A stretch of 54,642 nt of DNA from Bacteroidales bacterium (GTDB lineage: Bacteria; Bacteroidota; Bacteroidia; Bacteroidales; P3): the NCBI GenBank assembly GCA_031262295.1, contig JAISIA010000086.1, forward strand, positions 1-54,642, given 5' to 3'. Within the stretch, counting starts at the first letter, position 1; every line of letters starts with the position of its first letter. Of this stretch, positions 17,975 through 26,469 are shown piece after piece. The notes beneath the pieces are model-generated. The model saw nothing but the letters and a program-made list of their open reading frames with translations. It did not search any database and was not told where the DNA came from. A program made the translations under genes and the position numbers.

Positions 17975-20593
17975 GTGAAAATTAACTTAAAAATTTTTAT
18001 ATTACTAATAAGCCTATTGTGCTCCTTCTACGCATATACCCAACATGTCTCTGGGTTGAGTTACGATATGGATACTTTATATGACTATAGTTTTGCTCAA
18101 AGAATAAATTCGTCTTATCCAAAGATTATTGGCAGGGTCATTGATGGGCAAACATCCGAAGGATTGCTTTATGTCAATGTTGTTTTGCTTAATCCTAAGG
18201 ATTCATCTATGATAAACGGAACTATAACAGATGGTGATGGAAACTTTGTTTTAGAAACTAAGACTAAGGGAGTAAATCTTCTACGTTTATCTTTTATAGG
18301 TTATAGGGATAGATACCTTAATGTAAATATGCAAAACAGCAATATAAATCTTGGAAATTTAAAGATGCAGCGTCACTCTTCAATGTTAAGGAGTGCGGAA
18401 ATTGTTGCTGAGCGTAGTCAAGTTGAATATCAGTTGGACAGAAGGGTATTTAATGTGGATAAAAACATAGTTTCTTCTGGTGGAACTGCCTCTGACATAT
18501 TGGAAGGCATACCTTCTGTTACAATAAACGATAATGGAGATGTTACCCTACGAGGAGGTAATAATGTAAGTGTTTTAATTGATGGTCGTCCAAGTGAGTT
18601 ATATGGGGACAATATCGGCACTTTATTACAAATGATGCCTGCTTCAACAATAGAAGATATAGAAATTATCACTAATCCTTCTGCAAGATATACTCCAGAT
18701 GGTATGAGTGGGATAATAAATATAAAATTAAAAAAGAGGACAAATAAAGGTTTTGATGGTAATTTCTCTATTGCAGCAGGGTCGGGTAGGCATGCAAATT
18801 CCGATTTTGGTAAGGTGCCTTTCCCAATAGGAAATACTGCTTTGGCATTAAACTATTCCACTGATAAATATTCTCTTTTTCTAAGTGCCAATGCAAAATA
18901 TACAGATAATCTTTCATACGGATTAAACGATAAAAAGATAGTTTTTAAGGGGCAAAAGGCTAATGTGTTCCAACAAAGGTATGCTCGGGAGTTAAGATTG
19001 TTCGGTGAGGCAAAGGTTGGTGGGGAGTGGTATATTGATAAGTATAATACCCTTTCTGCATTCTACTCTGTAAGGGGAGGAGGCACTGCTTTTGATCAGG
19101 ATAAGAAAGAAAGGCTTTATTCTTGGCAAAAGGGGGATGAGGGAAATAAGGATAATGCGAATAATTATATGGGATTAGAATACAGTACCTTTAATATGCT
19201 TTTCAATGCTGCTAATCTAAACTATGAAAAACTTTTTGATACAAAGGGACAACGTTTTTCCATAGATGCAAATTTTAACTATGCCTACTTTATTACAACA
19301 AATGAGCAAACAAAACAATTTGATGAATCATCTCCTGTAACATTCTTCTTACGCTCTCCTGTATATTCAACATATAATCGTTATAATCTTTCAATAGATT
19401 ATACTCATCCTTTCAATAATTATTTAAAGATGGATGTGGGTTATAATAATAATCTTGCATTGAATTATTCCCGTAATGATTTTTTTGGTAGCAAAGTTGC
19501 AGAAAAAGATCCTAACATGTCATATCAGTTTTGGATAAATGAAAATATTAATTCCCTTTATTCAACTCTGGGATTCTATTTGGATAAAACATTTTCTGCC
19601 CTAATAGGACTAAGAGGTGAATATGTGATACGTGATGGTAGGAAGCTGCAAAATAATAAGGAGTCTTTGTTTCCGCAGAATCAAAACACGAAAAACTATT
19701 TTAGCTTTTATCCATCCTTGCATATATTCTATAATATCTCTGAATCGCAATCGGCACAAGTTTCATATTCAAAACGGATACAAAGACCTCGTTACACTGC
19801 AATGACGCCTACGGTTGATATAAACAATCCTTCAATTATCACTTTTGGTAATCCAGATATTCTACCTGAATATACCGATGCTTTTGAAATTAATTATAAT
19901 AAAATATTTTCTACAACAACAATCTTTACATCCTTATATTATAAATACACAACCGATGCTATAACAAAATTTAATTTTGTTTGGAATGAAGAAAATGCAA
20001 GAAAGTATGGCTTTGTTTGGGTAGATGAAATAACACAAGGCAAGATTGGAGATGATTTTCGTATAGCTTCAACTTTCAAAAACCTTATAAGCAGTTCCAA
20101 TTACGGCGTTGAGATAATAGTAGATCAAAAAATAACATCCTTTTGGAAGGCATACGTTTCGGCAAATGTTTATGGAAGTTATGCCGATGGAAGAAATTGG
20201 GGAGGGGATTTAATAAGAACAATAAACTTTGATGTGAAATTGAACACCACAATTGACCTTCCTCGCCATTGGTCTATACAACTATTGGGTCAATATGAGA
20301 GTAAGAGAAAAAATATTCAAGGATATCAGGATGCAAGATTTTGGGTTGATGGTGCAATAAGAAGGGATATATTAAATAAGAAAGGGAATATATCTTTACG
20401 TTTTAGCGATATTTTCAACACAAAGGAAAGATGCACCTATACATTTACTGAGAATTTTGAACAATATCAAATATATCACAGAACAACACAAAGTATTATT
20501 CTTTCCTTTAATTACAATTTTGGTGTAAAAACAGATCATAAAGCAAAGGAAGATAATCAACAAAATCCATTTTCTTTGGAAAATGATGATTAA
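17975..20593 (+). CDS. TonB-dependent receptor-like outer-membrane beta-barrel protein
   Basis: Large outer-membrane protein. The open frame begins at an ATG at 17915, but that codon overlaps the promoter. GTG at 17975 gives 872 aa and a proper signal peptide (KINLKIFILLISLLCSFYAY). A CarboxypepD_reg-like domain (GRVIDGQTSEGLLYVNVVLL...) is followed by a plug domain (SDILEGIPSVTINDNGDVTLRGG, then PSARYTPDGMSGIINIKLKK) and a long barrel of the OMP_b-brl_3 type. No SusD partner is adjacent, so substrate cannot be inferred. It is the only other + strand gene just upstream of cas9. Confidence 0.88.
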   Translation: MKINLKIFILLISLLCSFYAYTQHVSGLSYDMDTLYDYSFAQRINSSYPKIIGRVIDGQTSEGLLYVNVVLLNPKDSSMINGTITDGDGNFVLETKTKGVNLLRLSFIGYRDRYLNVNMQNSNINLGNLKMQRHSSMLRSAEIVAERSQVEYQLDRRVFNVDKNIVSSGGTASDILEGIPSVTINDNGDVTLRGGNNVSVLIDGRPSELYGDNIGTLLQMMPASTIEDIEIITNPSARYTPDGMSGIINIKLKKRTNKGFDGNFSIAAGSGRHANSDFGKVPFPIGNTALALNYSTDKYSLFLSANAKYTDNLSYGLNDKKIVFKGQKANVFQQRYARELRLFGEAKVGGEWYIDKYNTLSAFYSVRGGGTAFDQDKKERLYSWQKGDEGNKDNANNYMGLEYSTFNMLFNAANLNYEKLFDTKGQRFSIDANFNYAYFITTNEQTKQFDESSPVTFFLRSPVYSTYNRYNLSIDYTHPFNNYLKMDVGYNNNLALNYSRNDFFGSKVAEKDPNMSYQFWINENINSLYSTLGFYLDKTFSALIGLRGEYVIRDGRKLQNNKESLFPQNQNTKNYFSFYPSLHIFYNISESQSAQVSYSKRIQRPRYTAMTPTVDINNPSIITFGNPDILPEYTDAFEINYNKIFSTTTIFTSLYYKYTTDAITKFNFVWNEENARKYGFVWVDEITQGKIGDDFRIASTFKNLISSSNYGVEIIVDQKITSFWKAYVSANVYGSYADGRNWGGDLIRTINFDVKLNTTIDLPRHWSIQLLGQYESKRKNIQGYQDARFWVDGAIRRDILNKKGNISLRFSDIFNTKERCTYTFTENFEQYQIYHRTTQSIILSFNYNFGVKTDHKAKEDNQQNPFSLENDD

Positions 20594-20691
20594 TTTCTTT
20601 ATTAGAGTAAATACTATTTTTGAAAAAAAAGAGTATATTGTGGGAATAAAAAAAATAAACAAGAAAGTATAAGTAGAAAGGAAAGGGCTAT

Positions 20692-20782
20692 AAAAAACAA
20701 AACGAGAGAAGATAAAAATCTCTCCCGCTTTGAATGTTTTCACAACGGAATAATCCTTATTATGAATTGATTCAGCTTTATG
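20692..20782 (-). ncRNA. tracrRNA for the type II-C Cas9
   Basis: On the minus strand a TATCTTTG box (20794-20787) is followed by ~91 nt ending in a terminator. In order: a ~25-nt 5' part that would be the anti-repeat (ending AATTCATAAT), a nexus AATAAGGATTATTCC that folds on itself (AATAA/TTATT or GGA/TCC), a linker GTTGTGAAAACATTCAA, then an 8-bp GC-rich hairpin (CGGGAGAG ... UUCUCUCG) and a T-rich tail (20704-20689). The AATAAGG nexus followed by a GC-rich terminator hairpin is the arrangement of II-C tracrRNAs. The position, divergent from cas9 and 90 bp away, supports it. Not yet shown to be expressed. Confidence 0.87.
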
Positions 20783-20785
20783 GCG

Positions 20786-20794
20786 GCAAAGATA
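20786..20794 (-). promoter_or_regulatory. tracrRNA promoter -7 box
   Basis: TATCTTTGC on the minus strand. A 21-nt stretch around it is identical to the promoter core of R550 copies A and D. No TTTG is found at the expected -33 place. Confidence 0.65.
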
Positions 20795-20873
20795 CAAAAA
20801 AGATAAATACTATTATATATTTTGTTATCCTTTATTAGCATCTTTTTATTAAAAAAAACATCAATAGGAAGTA

Positions 20874-23800
20874 ATGAAAAAGATTTTAGGAATTAATTTA
20901 GAGGTCCCTGCAATTGGGTGGGCAGTGGTAAATGAAGCAGAAAATGAAAATGAAACCTCTAAGATTATTTCTTTGGGAGTAAGAGTTAATCCTCTAAATA
21001 GCGAAGAAATTGTTGCATTTGAAAAAGGAGGAGCACTAACAACAAATTCAAATAGGACAACACATAGACTTTTACGTAGGAATATTCAAAGAAGAAAGCT
21101 AAGAAAAGAAAACCTAATAAATATTCTTATTGAAAATGGATTCATAAATAAGGATACAATATTGCATGAAAAAGGAAAAAATTCCACTTATGAAACTTTA
21201 AATAAAAGATCTTTTGCTGTTAATGAAAAGATTTCCTTAGAAGATTTTGCCAGAGTATTATTAATGATAAATAAAAAGAGAGGTTATAAGAGTAATGGCA
21301 AACTAATAAAGGATGAACAGCTTTTTTCCGATTCACTACTTATAGCAAAGAAACTATACGAAGAAAAACTTACTCCTGCTCAATATTGTTTATCTTTGCT
21401 TGATAGTGGCAATAAAAACTTTCCTTCCTTCTATATTTCCGATCTAAAAAATGAATTCTCTCTTATATGGGAAAGACAAAAAACGTTCTATCCTCACATC
21501 CTTACAGAGCAATTAAGAAAATCACTTCAAGATAAAACAAGGGCAAACTTTTGGTTTTTGCTTCAAAGTGCCTTTAATGAGAGTGAGAAAATAGAAATAA
21601 TTAAAAGAGATAAAAAAGGAGAGAAATTAGCAATTGAAAACCTTATTTGGAGGAAAGAGGCTTTGGAAAACAAGATGTCACCCTACCAAATAGCAATCAT
21701 ACTCCAAGATATAAATAATGCAATACTATCTTCAAGCAATTATCTTGGCAAAATATACGACAATAGTAAGGAGTTATTGCTAAATAACCTTACAATTGGG
21801 CAGTATTTAGTCCTTTCTTTAAAGGAAAATACTCTTCAAAGTCTAAAAGATAAGATGTTCTTTCGCCAAGATTACATAAATGAATTTAATATTTTATGGA
21901 ATAAACAAGCAGAGTTTTATAAGGAAGAGGGAAATAATATTTTTAATGATGAGCTAAAAAAGCATATAAGAGATAATATAATATTCTATCAACGCCCATT
22001 AAAAAGTCAGAAACGACTAATTCACTTCTGTAAATTAGAAACAAAGAATCGTGTTTCTCCAAAATCATCCCCGCTTTATGAAGAGTTTAATATATGGAAT
22101 ACATTAAACTCTGTAAGGATATTTAATAAGAATGAAGAAAATGTAACTATTGAAAGCGGAAAACTTTCTTTGGAAGAAAAAAACAAACTATATGAAAGAC
22201 TTAAAACAAATGAAAGTATAACAAAACAAGATGCCTTAAAAATATTAAATAAGGATAATAAAAAATTTGATCTTAGCTATAAGCTCCTACAAGGCGATAA
22301 AACAAACACCCTATTATTTAAGGCATACAATAAAATTATAGTTTCATCAGGGTATAAGCCAATAAACTTCTCCTCTTCCTATAAGGATATACTTTCTTAT
22401 ACTAAAAAAATATTTGAAAAATTAAATATAAATACTTCCTTTTTGGAATTTAACTATAAGGATTCCTTAGATAACTCTCCCTATTATAAGTTATGGCATT
22501 TAATCTACTCCTTTGAAGGAGATAATTCTTATAGTGGAAAGGATAATTTGATAAAAAAACTTCAAAAAAACTTTGGATTTAACTCCTCTTCTGCAAATAT
22601 ACTATCCAATATTAGCTTTGAAAAAACTTATGGCGATGTCTCTTCTAAGGCAATAAAGAATATATTGCCTTTTATGAAAGAGGGACACAATATAGAAGAG
22701 GTTTTCTTTTTGGCAGGATATAAAAAGAAAAAAGAAGAGGAGGAAGAAAAGAAATTAAAGGAAACCTTGCCTCTATTAGGTAAGAATGCACTGCGTAATC
22801 CTGTAATAGAAAAAATAATAAATCAATTAATACAATTAGTAACTTCCCTATTAGAAGAACAAAAAGAAATAGATCAAATAAGGATAACTTTTGCAAGAAC
22901 TTTAAAACTGCCAACCTCTGCAAGGGAAGTTATGTTTAAAAAAATAAGAGCAAATAGAAAGATAAATGAACTTTTAAAAGAAAAGATAAGTAGGGAGTTT
23001 AATAAGAATTATGTCTCATATAATGATATTATTCGCTACAAATTATATTCTCAATTAAAAGATAATAACTACCATAGTCTATATTCAAACACATTTATTG
23101 AAAAAGAAAAATTATTTACAGATGCCTTTTCAATAGATCATATTATTCCTAAGAACATATTGTTTGATGAATCACTATCAAATAAAACAATAGAACTAAC
23201 AAAGGTTAATAAACAAAAGGGAGAAAAGTATCCTTTGGTTTTCATAGAAGAAAAATATGGTGTAAAGGCAAAGACTGATTATATAGAAAGAGTGGAACGA
23301 CTATTTAAGGATACTGATATAAAGTTGAGAAAACTCCTTTTTGATAATCAAGGCTTCCCTCATAGTTTCATAGAAAGGGATTTGAAAAACACACAATATG
23401 TTCCTAAGTTTTGCATAAATATGTTAAATACTATTTGTGAAGAAACTATTGCTTCCACTCATTTTATTACAGATTCCTTACGTAAGGATTGGGATGTAGA
23501 AGAACTAATCAAGGAAATAAATTGGGAAAAGTATGCTAATAGAGATTTAGTTGAAATAAATAAAAACAAAAAAGACTCAAAGAAGGAGATAAAAAATTGG
23601 AATCACTATGAGGATTATCGTCTCTATGCCCTAAATGCCTTAGTTGTTTCCTTTACTAATGAAGACATTATTGATTATCTTTCATATAAAAAAGGAAATG
23701 ATGGTATTAATAATAAGGCATACAGAATAAGAAGTAAATACTTTACTCAAGAGAAGGTCAATATTCCTATGCCTAATTTTAAAGAAGAGGCAAAAAAGCA

Positions 23801-24908
23801 CTTGGAAAAAATACTTGTCTCCATAAAAGCAAAGAATAAGGTTGCAACAAAAAGAAAAATTGTAATAAAAAAACAAGATGTTTTAAGTGAAAAAACCTTC
23901 CTTACTCCAAGAGGACAGCTTCATAATGAAACAGTATATGGTGCAAGTAAGAGAATTATGGTAAAAAAAGAGAGGGTAAATCTTTCCTTTAATGAAGAAA
24001 AGATTCTACTTGTTGCCAAAAAGAAGTATCGTGATGCTCTTTTAGAGCGTTTGCAGGAATTTAATTATGATAGTAAGAAGGCATTTAGTATAAAAAACTC
24101 ATTGGAGAATAATCCTGTTTATTATATAGACAATAAAGGAGAAAGGAAAAAAGTGCCTCTAAGAGTTGATGTACATTATCCTTATTTAAGATATACTATA
24201 AGAAAAAAAGTTGATCCATTTTTAGCTATTGATAAGGTTGTAGATAATAAGATAAGAGCTATACTTCAAGATAGATTAAAGAAATATAATAATAATGCCA
24301 TTGATGCTTTCTCTTCTTTGGAAGATAATCCAATTTGGCTAAATGAAGAAAAGAAAATCCCAATTAAGCGTGTTGCAATAAGAAATATAAATGCTGCTGC
24401 TGCACTAAGAAAAGAAGAAGATGAAAAGGGGAATATAAGATATAAGGACTATGTTCAGCCAGCAAACAATCACCATGTAGAGGTATTTATAAACAAGAAA
24501 GAGAAAACAAAAGGATATGTTGTTTCTTTCCTTGAATGTATCAATAGAGTTGCAAATAATAGGGATATTATAAATAAGGAATATGAAGTTGTGGGTTATA
24601 ATTTCCTTTTCTCTATTAAACAAAATGAAACCTTCTTGATTTCTTCCCAAGATTTTAAGCCAAAAGAAATGACAAAACAATGGCTAATGGATAAAAGAAA
24701 TTATAAAGAGATAAGTTCCCACATATATAGAGTGCAAAAAATAGCCTCAGACAATAGAATATATTTTCGTTCTTTGGCAGATACAACAGTAAAGGAGAAT
24801 CTATCATTAAATGGCGTTACTTTTATGGTAAAACAAATAAGTTCCTTAAAAGATATTGTTAAAGTAAGGGTAAATAATTTAGGACAAATTGTACATATAG
24901 GAGAATAA
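20874..24908 (+). CDS. cas9: Type II-C-like Cas9 with inactivated RuvC and intact HNH
   Basis: A 1344-aa Cas9 with all domains in order: RuvC-I (1-20), Arg-rich bridge helix (61-80, THRLLRRNIQRRKLRKEN), REC lobe (about 85-640, with a Lys/Glu-rich stretch near 616-630), RuvC-II (about 665-685), HNH (about 735-800), RuvC-III (about 900-935) and a C-terminal WED/PAM-interacting region. HNH residues are kept: IDHIIP (D755, H756), SNK (N770), VNKQKG (N779). RuvC residues are not. RuvC-I reads LGINLE (N8 for Asp), RuvC-II IRITFAR (T672 for Glu), RuvC-III DYRLYALNALVV (Y918 for His, N921 for Asp). Without RuvC it could at most nick the guide-complementary strand. The frame is intact and codon use matches its neighbours. 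No cas1, cas2 or array adjoins it. Confidence 0.97.
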   Translation: MKKILGINLEVPAIGWAVVNEAENENETSKIISLGVRVNPLNSEEIVAFEKGGALTTNSNRTTHRLLRRNIQRRKLRKENLINILIENGFINKDTILHEKGKNSTYETLNKRSFAVNEKISLEDFARVLLMINKKRGYKSNGKLIKDEQLFSDSLLIAKKLYEEKLTPAQYCLSLLDSGNKNFPSFYISDLKNEFSLIWERQKTFYPHILTEQLRKSLQDKTRANFWFLLQSAFNESEKIEIIKRDKKGEKLAIENLIWRKEALENKMSPYQIAIILQDINNAILSSSNYLGKIYDNSKELLLNNLTIGQYLVLSLKENTLQSLKDKMFFRQDYINEFNILWNKQAEFYKEEGNNIFNDELKKHIRDNIIFYQRPLKSQKRLIHFCKLETKNRVSPKSSPLYEEFNIWNTLNSVRIFNKNEENVTIESGKLSLEEKNKLYERLKTNESITKQDALKILNKDNKKFDLSYKLLQGDKTNTLLFKAYNKIIVSSGYKPINFSSSYKDILSYTKKIFEKLNINTSFLEFNYKDSLDNSPYYKLWHLIYSFEGDNSYSGKDNLIKKLQKNFGFNSSSANILSNISFEKTYGDVSSKAIKNILPFMKEGHNIEEVFFLAGYKKKKEEEEEKKLKETLPLLGKNALRNPVIEKIINQLIQLVTSLLEEQKEIDQIRITFARTLKLPTSAREVMFKKIRANRKINELLKEKISREFNKNYVSYNDIIRYKLYSQLKDNNYHSLYSNTFIEKEKLFTDAFSIDHIIPKNILFDESLSNKTIELTKVNKQKGEKYPLVFIEEKYGVKAKTDYIERVERLFKDTDIKLRKLLFDNQGFPHSFIERDLKNTQYVPKFCINMLNTICEETIASTHFITDSLRKDWDVEELIKEINWEKYANRDLVEINKNKKDSKKEIKNWNHYEDYRLYALNALVVSFTNEDIIDYLSYKKGNDGINNKAYRIRSKYFTQEKVNIPMPNFKEEAKKHLEKILVSIKAKNKVATKRKIVIKKQDVLSEKTFLTPRGQLHNETVYGASKRIMVKKERVNLSFNEEKILLVAKKKYRDALLERLQEFNYDSKKAFSIKNSLENNPVYYIDNKGERKKVPLRVDVHYPYLRYTIRKKVDPFLAIDKVVDNKIRAILQDRLKKYNNNAIDAFSSLEDNPIWLNEEKKIPIKRVAIRNINAAAALRKEEDEKGNIRYKDYVQPANNHHVEVFINKKEKTKGYVVSFLECINRVANNRDIINKEYEVVGYNFLFSIKQNETFLISSQDFKPKEMTKQWLMDKRNYKEISSHIYRVQKIASDNRIYFRSLADTTVKENLSLNGVTFMVKQISSLKDIVKVRVNNLGQIVHIGE

Positions 24909-24961
24909 GGATGTAAGGGATTCTTATGTTAGAATTAATATTTCTTTGTTTTGTTTATTTT

Positions 24962-25747
24962 TTAGGCAACTAATTTTTCTATATTTTCAGGCTCATTTCT
25001 TTTAGACCATAATATACATTCTGCATTCCTACTTCCTAACGCCTCAATAAATTGTTTATCCACTTCTTTCTCTGTATCATTGACAAACGCTAAGCCTTTA
25101 ATTGTCTTATTACTTATTTGTTCTCTTACACTTTTTACATCATCCCACGAAAATAAAAAATTAGGTACGTTTGTCTTTGTTAGGGAATTGAATGATTTTA
25201 TAACAATCTCCTTTGTCTTGCCTGCAATTTGAAAATCAAATGTAAATTCCAAGCCTGTTCTTCCTTTGGAAATGAATTGTGGAGTATAGATAATCTCTTT
25301 TTCATTAAGGAAGGATTGCACATCTTCTTTAAATACGGAAAATACTGATTGTTTATTAAGAATATACATATCGCTAATTTCAGAAATAGCCATTAGGAGA
25401 TTATGTTTTTTTTGTGCAAATGTATTTTCATTAGCCTCTACTATCAATTCATCATTAGCACAACTTATCCCGTATGTTAGCAATATTTTATCAACAAATT
25501 CTTTTCTATTAGGTGACTTACTAATTATTACACCCTGCAAATCCAAATTCTTTATAGTGATTCCATCATCAGATAGTATAATTTTGTCTCCTTTCTTTTG
25601 AGCATAAATTTCAATATTATCATTAAATGCACCTAAATATGGAGTACTAATAGCTATCCAATCGTTTCCCGAATCAGCAATTATCGCAGTCCTATCCTTT
25701 AAGAACTTATAATAATCATCTATTAATTTATCAATCCAAGCATTCAT
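24962..25747 (-). CDS. DUF1828/DUF1829-like protein
   Basis: A 261-aa protein matching from memory the DUF1828-DUF1829 architecture: an N-terminal part with ISTPYLGAFNDNIEIYAQKKGDKIILSDDG (about 33-62, split here by sense only) and a C-terminal part about 145-250 with GLEFTFDFQIAGKTKEIVIKSF and WDDVKSVREQ. No catalytic motif is obvious. Its start overlaps the stop of the upstream gene by 4 bp, so the two are translationally coupled. It is convergent with cas9 (53-bp gap). Related pairs are often near mobile or defence loci, but no function is established here. Confidence 0.7.
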   Translation of the reverse strand: MNAWIDKLIDDYYKFLKDRTAIIADSGNDWIAISTPYLGAFNDNIEIYAQKKGDKIILSDDGITIKNLDLQGVIISKSPNRKEFVDKILLTYGISCANDELIVEANENTFAQKKHNLLMAISEISDMYILNKQSVFSVFKEDVQSFLNEKEIIYTPQFISKGRTGLEFTFDFQIAGKTKEIVIKSFNSLTKTNVPNFLFSWDDVKSVREQISNKTIKGLAFVNDTEKEVDKQFIEALGSRNAECILWSKRNEPENIEKLVA

Positions 25748-26256
25748 AATATTACAGGATTTATTATAAAATTTGTTTTTAATGAAATCAAGCTATTGAA
25801 AGCTATAAAGGCATTAATTACATCAGAAAATGAAGATATGTTTTGTACAGGATAGTCTTTTGATAATGGCTTTGCCCATGATAGAGGTTTATATCCTTTC
25901 ACATAATAATGCAAATGAGGTTCATTGTAAGCGAAAAACTTTCCTGCAAAAGGGCGAAAATCATTTGGCACATCATCATTAATGTTTTCTGGGTTTTGAT
26001 GTTGCCCATTGAAATCTATTCTCAACAAACCTATCTTTGTATCATTATCCATAAGATGTAATGTCAATTTAAGATAATTTTTAGAACTTTGATCTACATT
26101 ATATAAAAAAGTATATCTATTATTCAATGGTGATTTTAAAGTATAGCGCTTTTGAAAAGGCTCTTGTTTAATCATAGTGTAAGTGTCATTTAAAATGCCA
26201 TTTTTATCCAAAAGTTTAGGTAAGGCTATTAAATAATTTATTTGCTGTTGTGTCAT
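25744..26256 (-). CDS. DUF6978-like protein
   Basis: A 170-aa protein that looks like the DUF6978 family (YTLKSPLNNRYTFLYNVDQS at about 38-57, YNEPHLHYYVKGYKPLSWA at about 112-130). The conserved His-x-His-Tyr-Tyr could be functional, but no enzyme class is evident. It shares a 4-bp ATGA overlap with the DUF1828/1829-like gene, a two-gene operon. The family name is from pattern memory. Possible roles include an antitoxin or defence partner, which the sequence cannot show. Confidence 0.65.
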   Translation of the reverse strand: MTQQQINYLIALPKLLDKNGILNDTYTMIKQEPFQKRYTLKSPLNNRYTFLYNVDQSSKNYLKLTLHLMDNDTKIGLLRIDFNGQHQNPENINDDVPNDFRPFAGKFFAYNEPHLHYYVKGYKPLSWAKPLSKDYPVQNISSFSDVINAFIAFNSLISLKTNFIINPVIL

Positions 26257-26469
26257 AGCATTAATTAGTTTAGAGGTAAATAAAAAATATAGCTTTCTTC
26301 AATTGGCAAAAGTACATTATTTTATTATATAAACAAATGTTTTGTTTATATAATTTATCATAGACTTTATTCAAATATTAATATTTGTTGAATTAATAAA
26401 GAATAAATTTATTGAGAATTTTCTTTATAAAAATTAAACTCAAATAGATCATTAGAAATTTTTACTTTT

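Noticed and set aside
20396..20797. 133-codon minus-strand open frame across the tracrRNA
   Set aside because: Its first codons coincide with the tracrRNA promoter and RNA, it runs antisense into the receptor gene, and the protein has no recognisable features.
20874..24908. RuvC substitutions as sequencing error or pseudogene decay
   Set aside because: Four separate missense changes in three motifs, no stop or frameshift in 1344 codons, and all other Cas9 motifs intact make either explanation unlikely.
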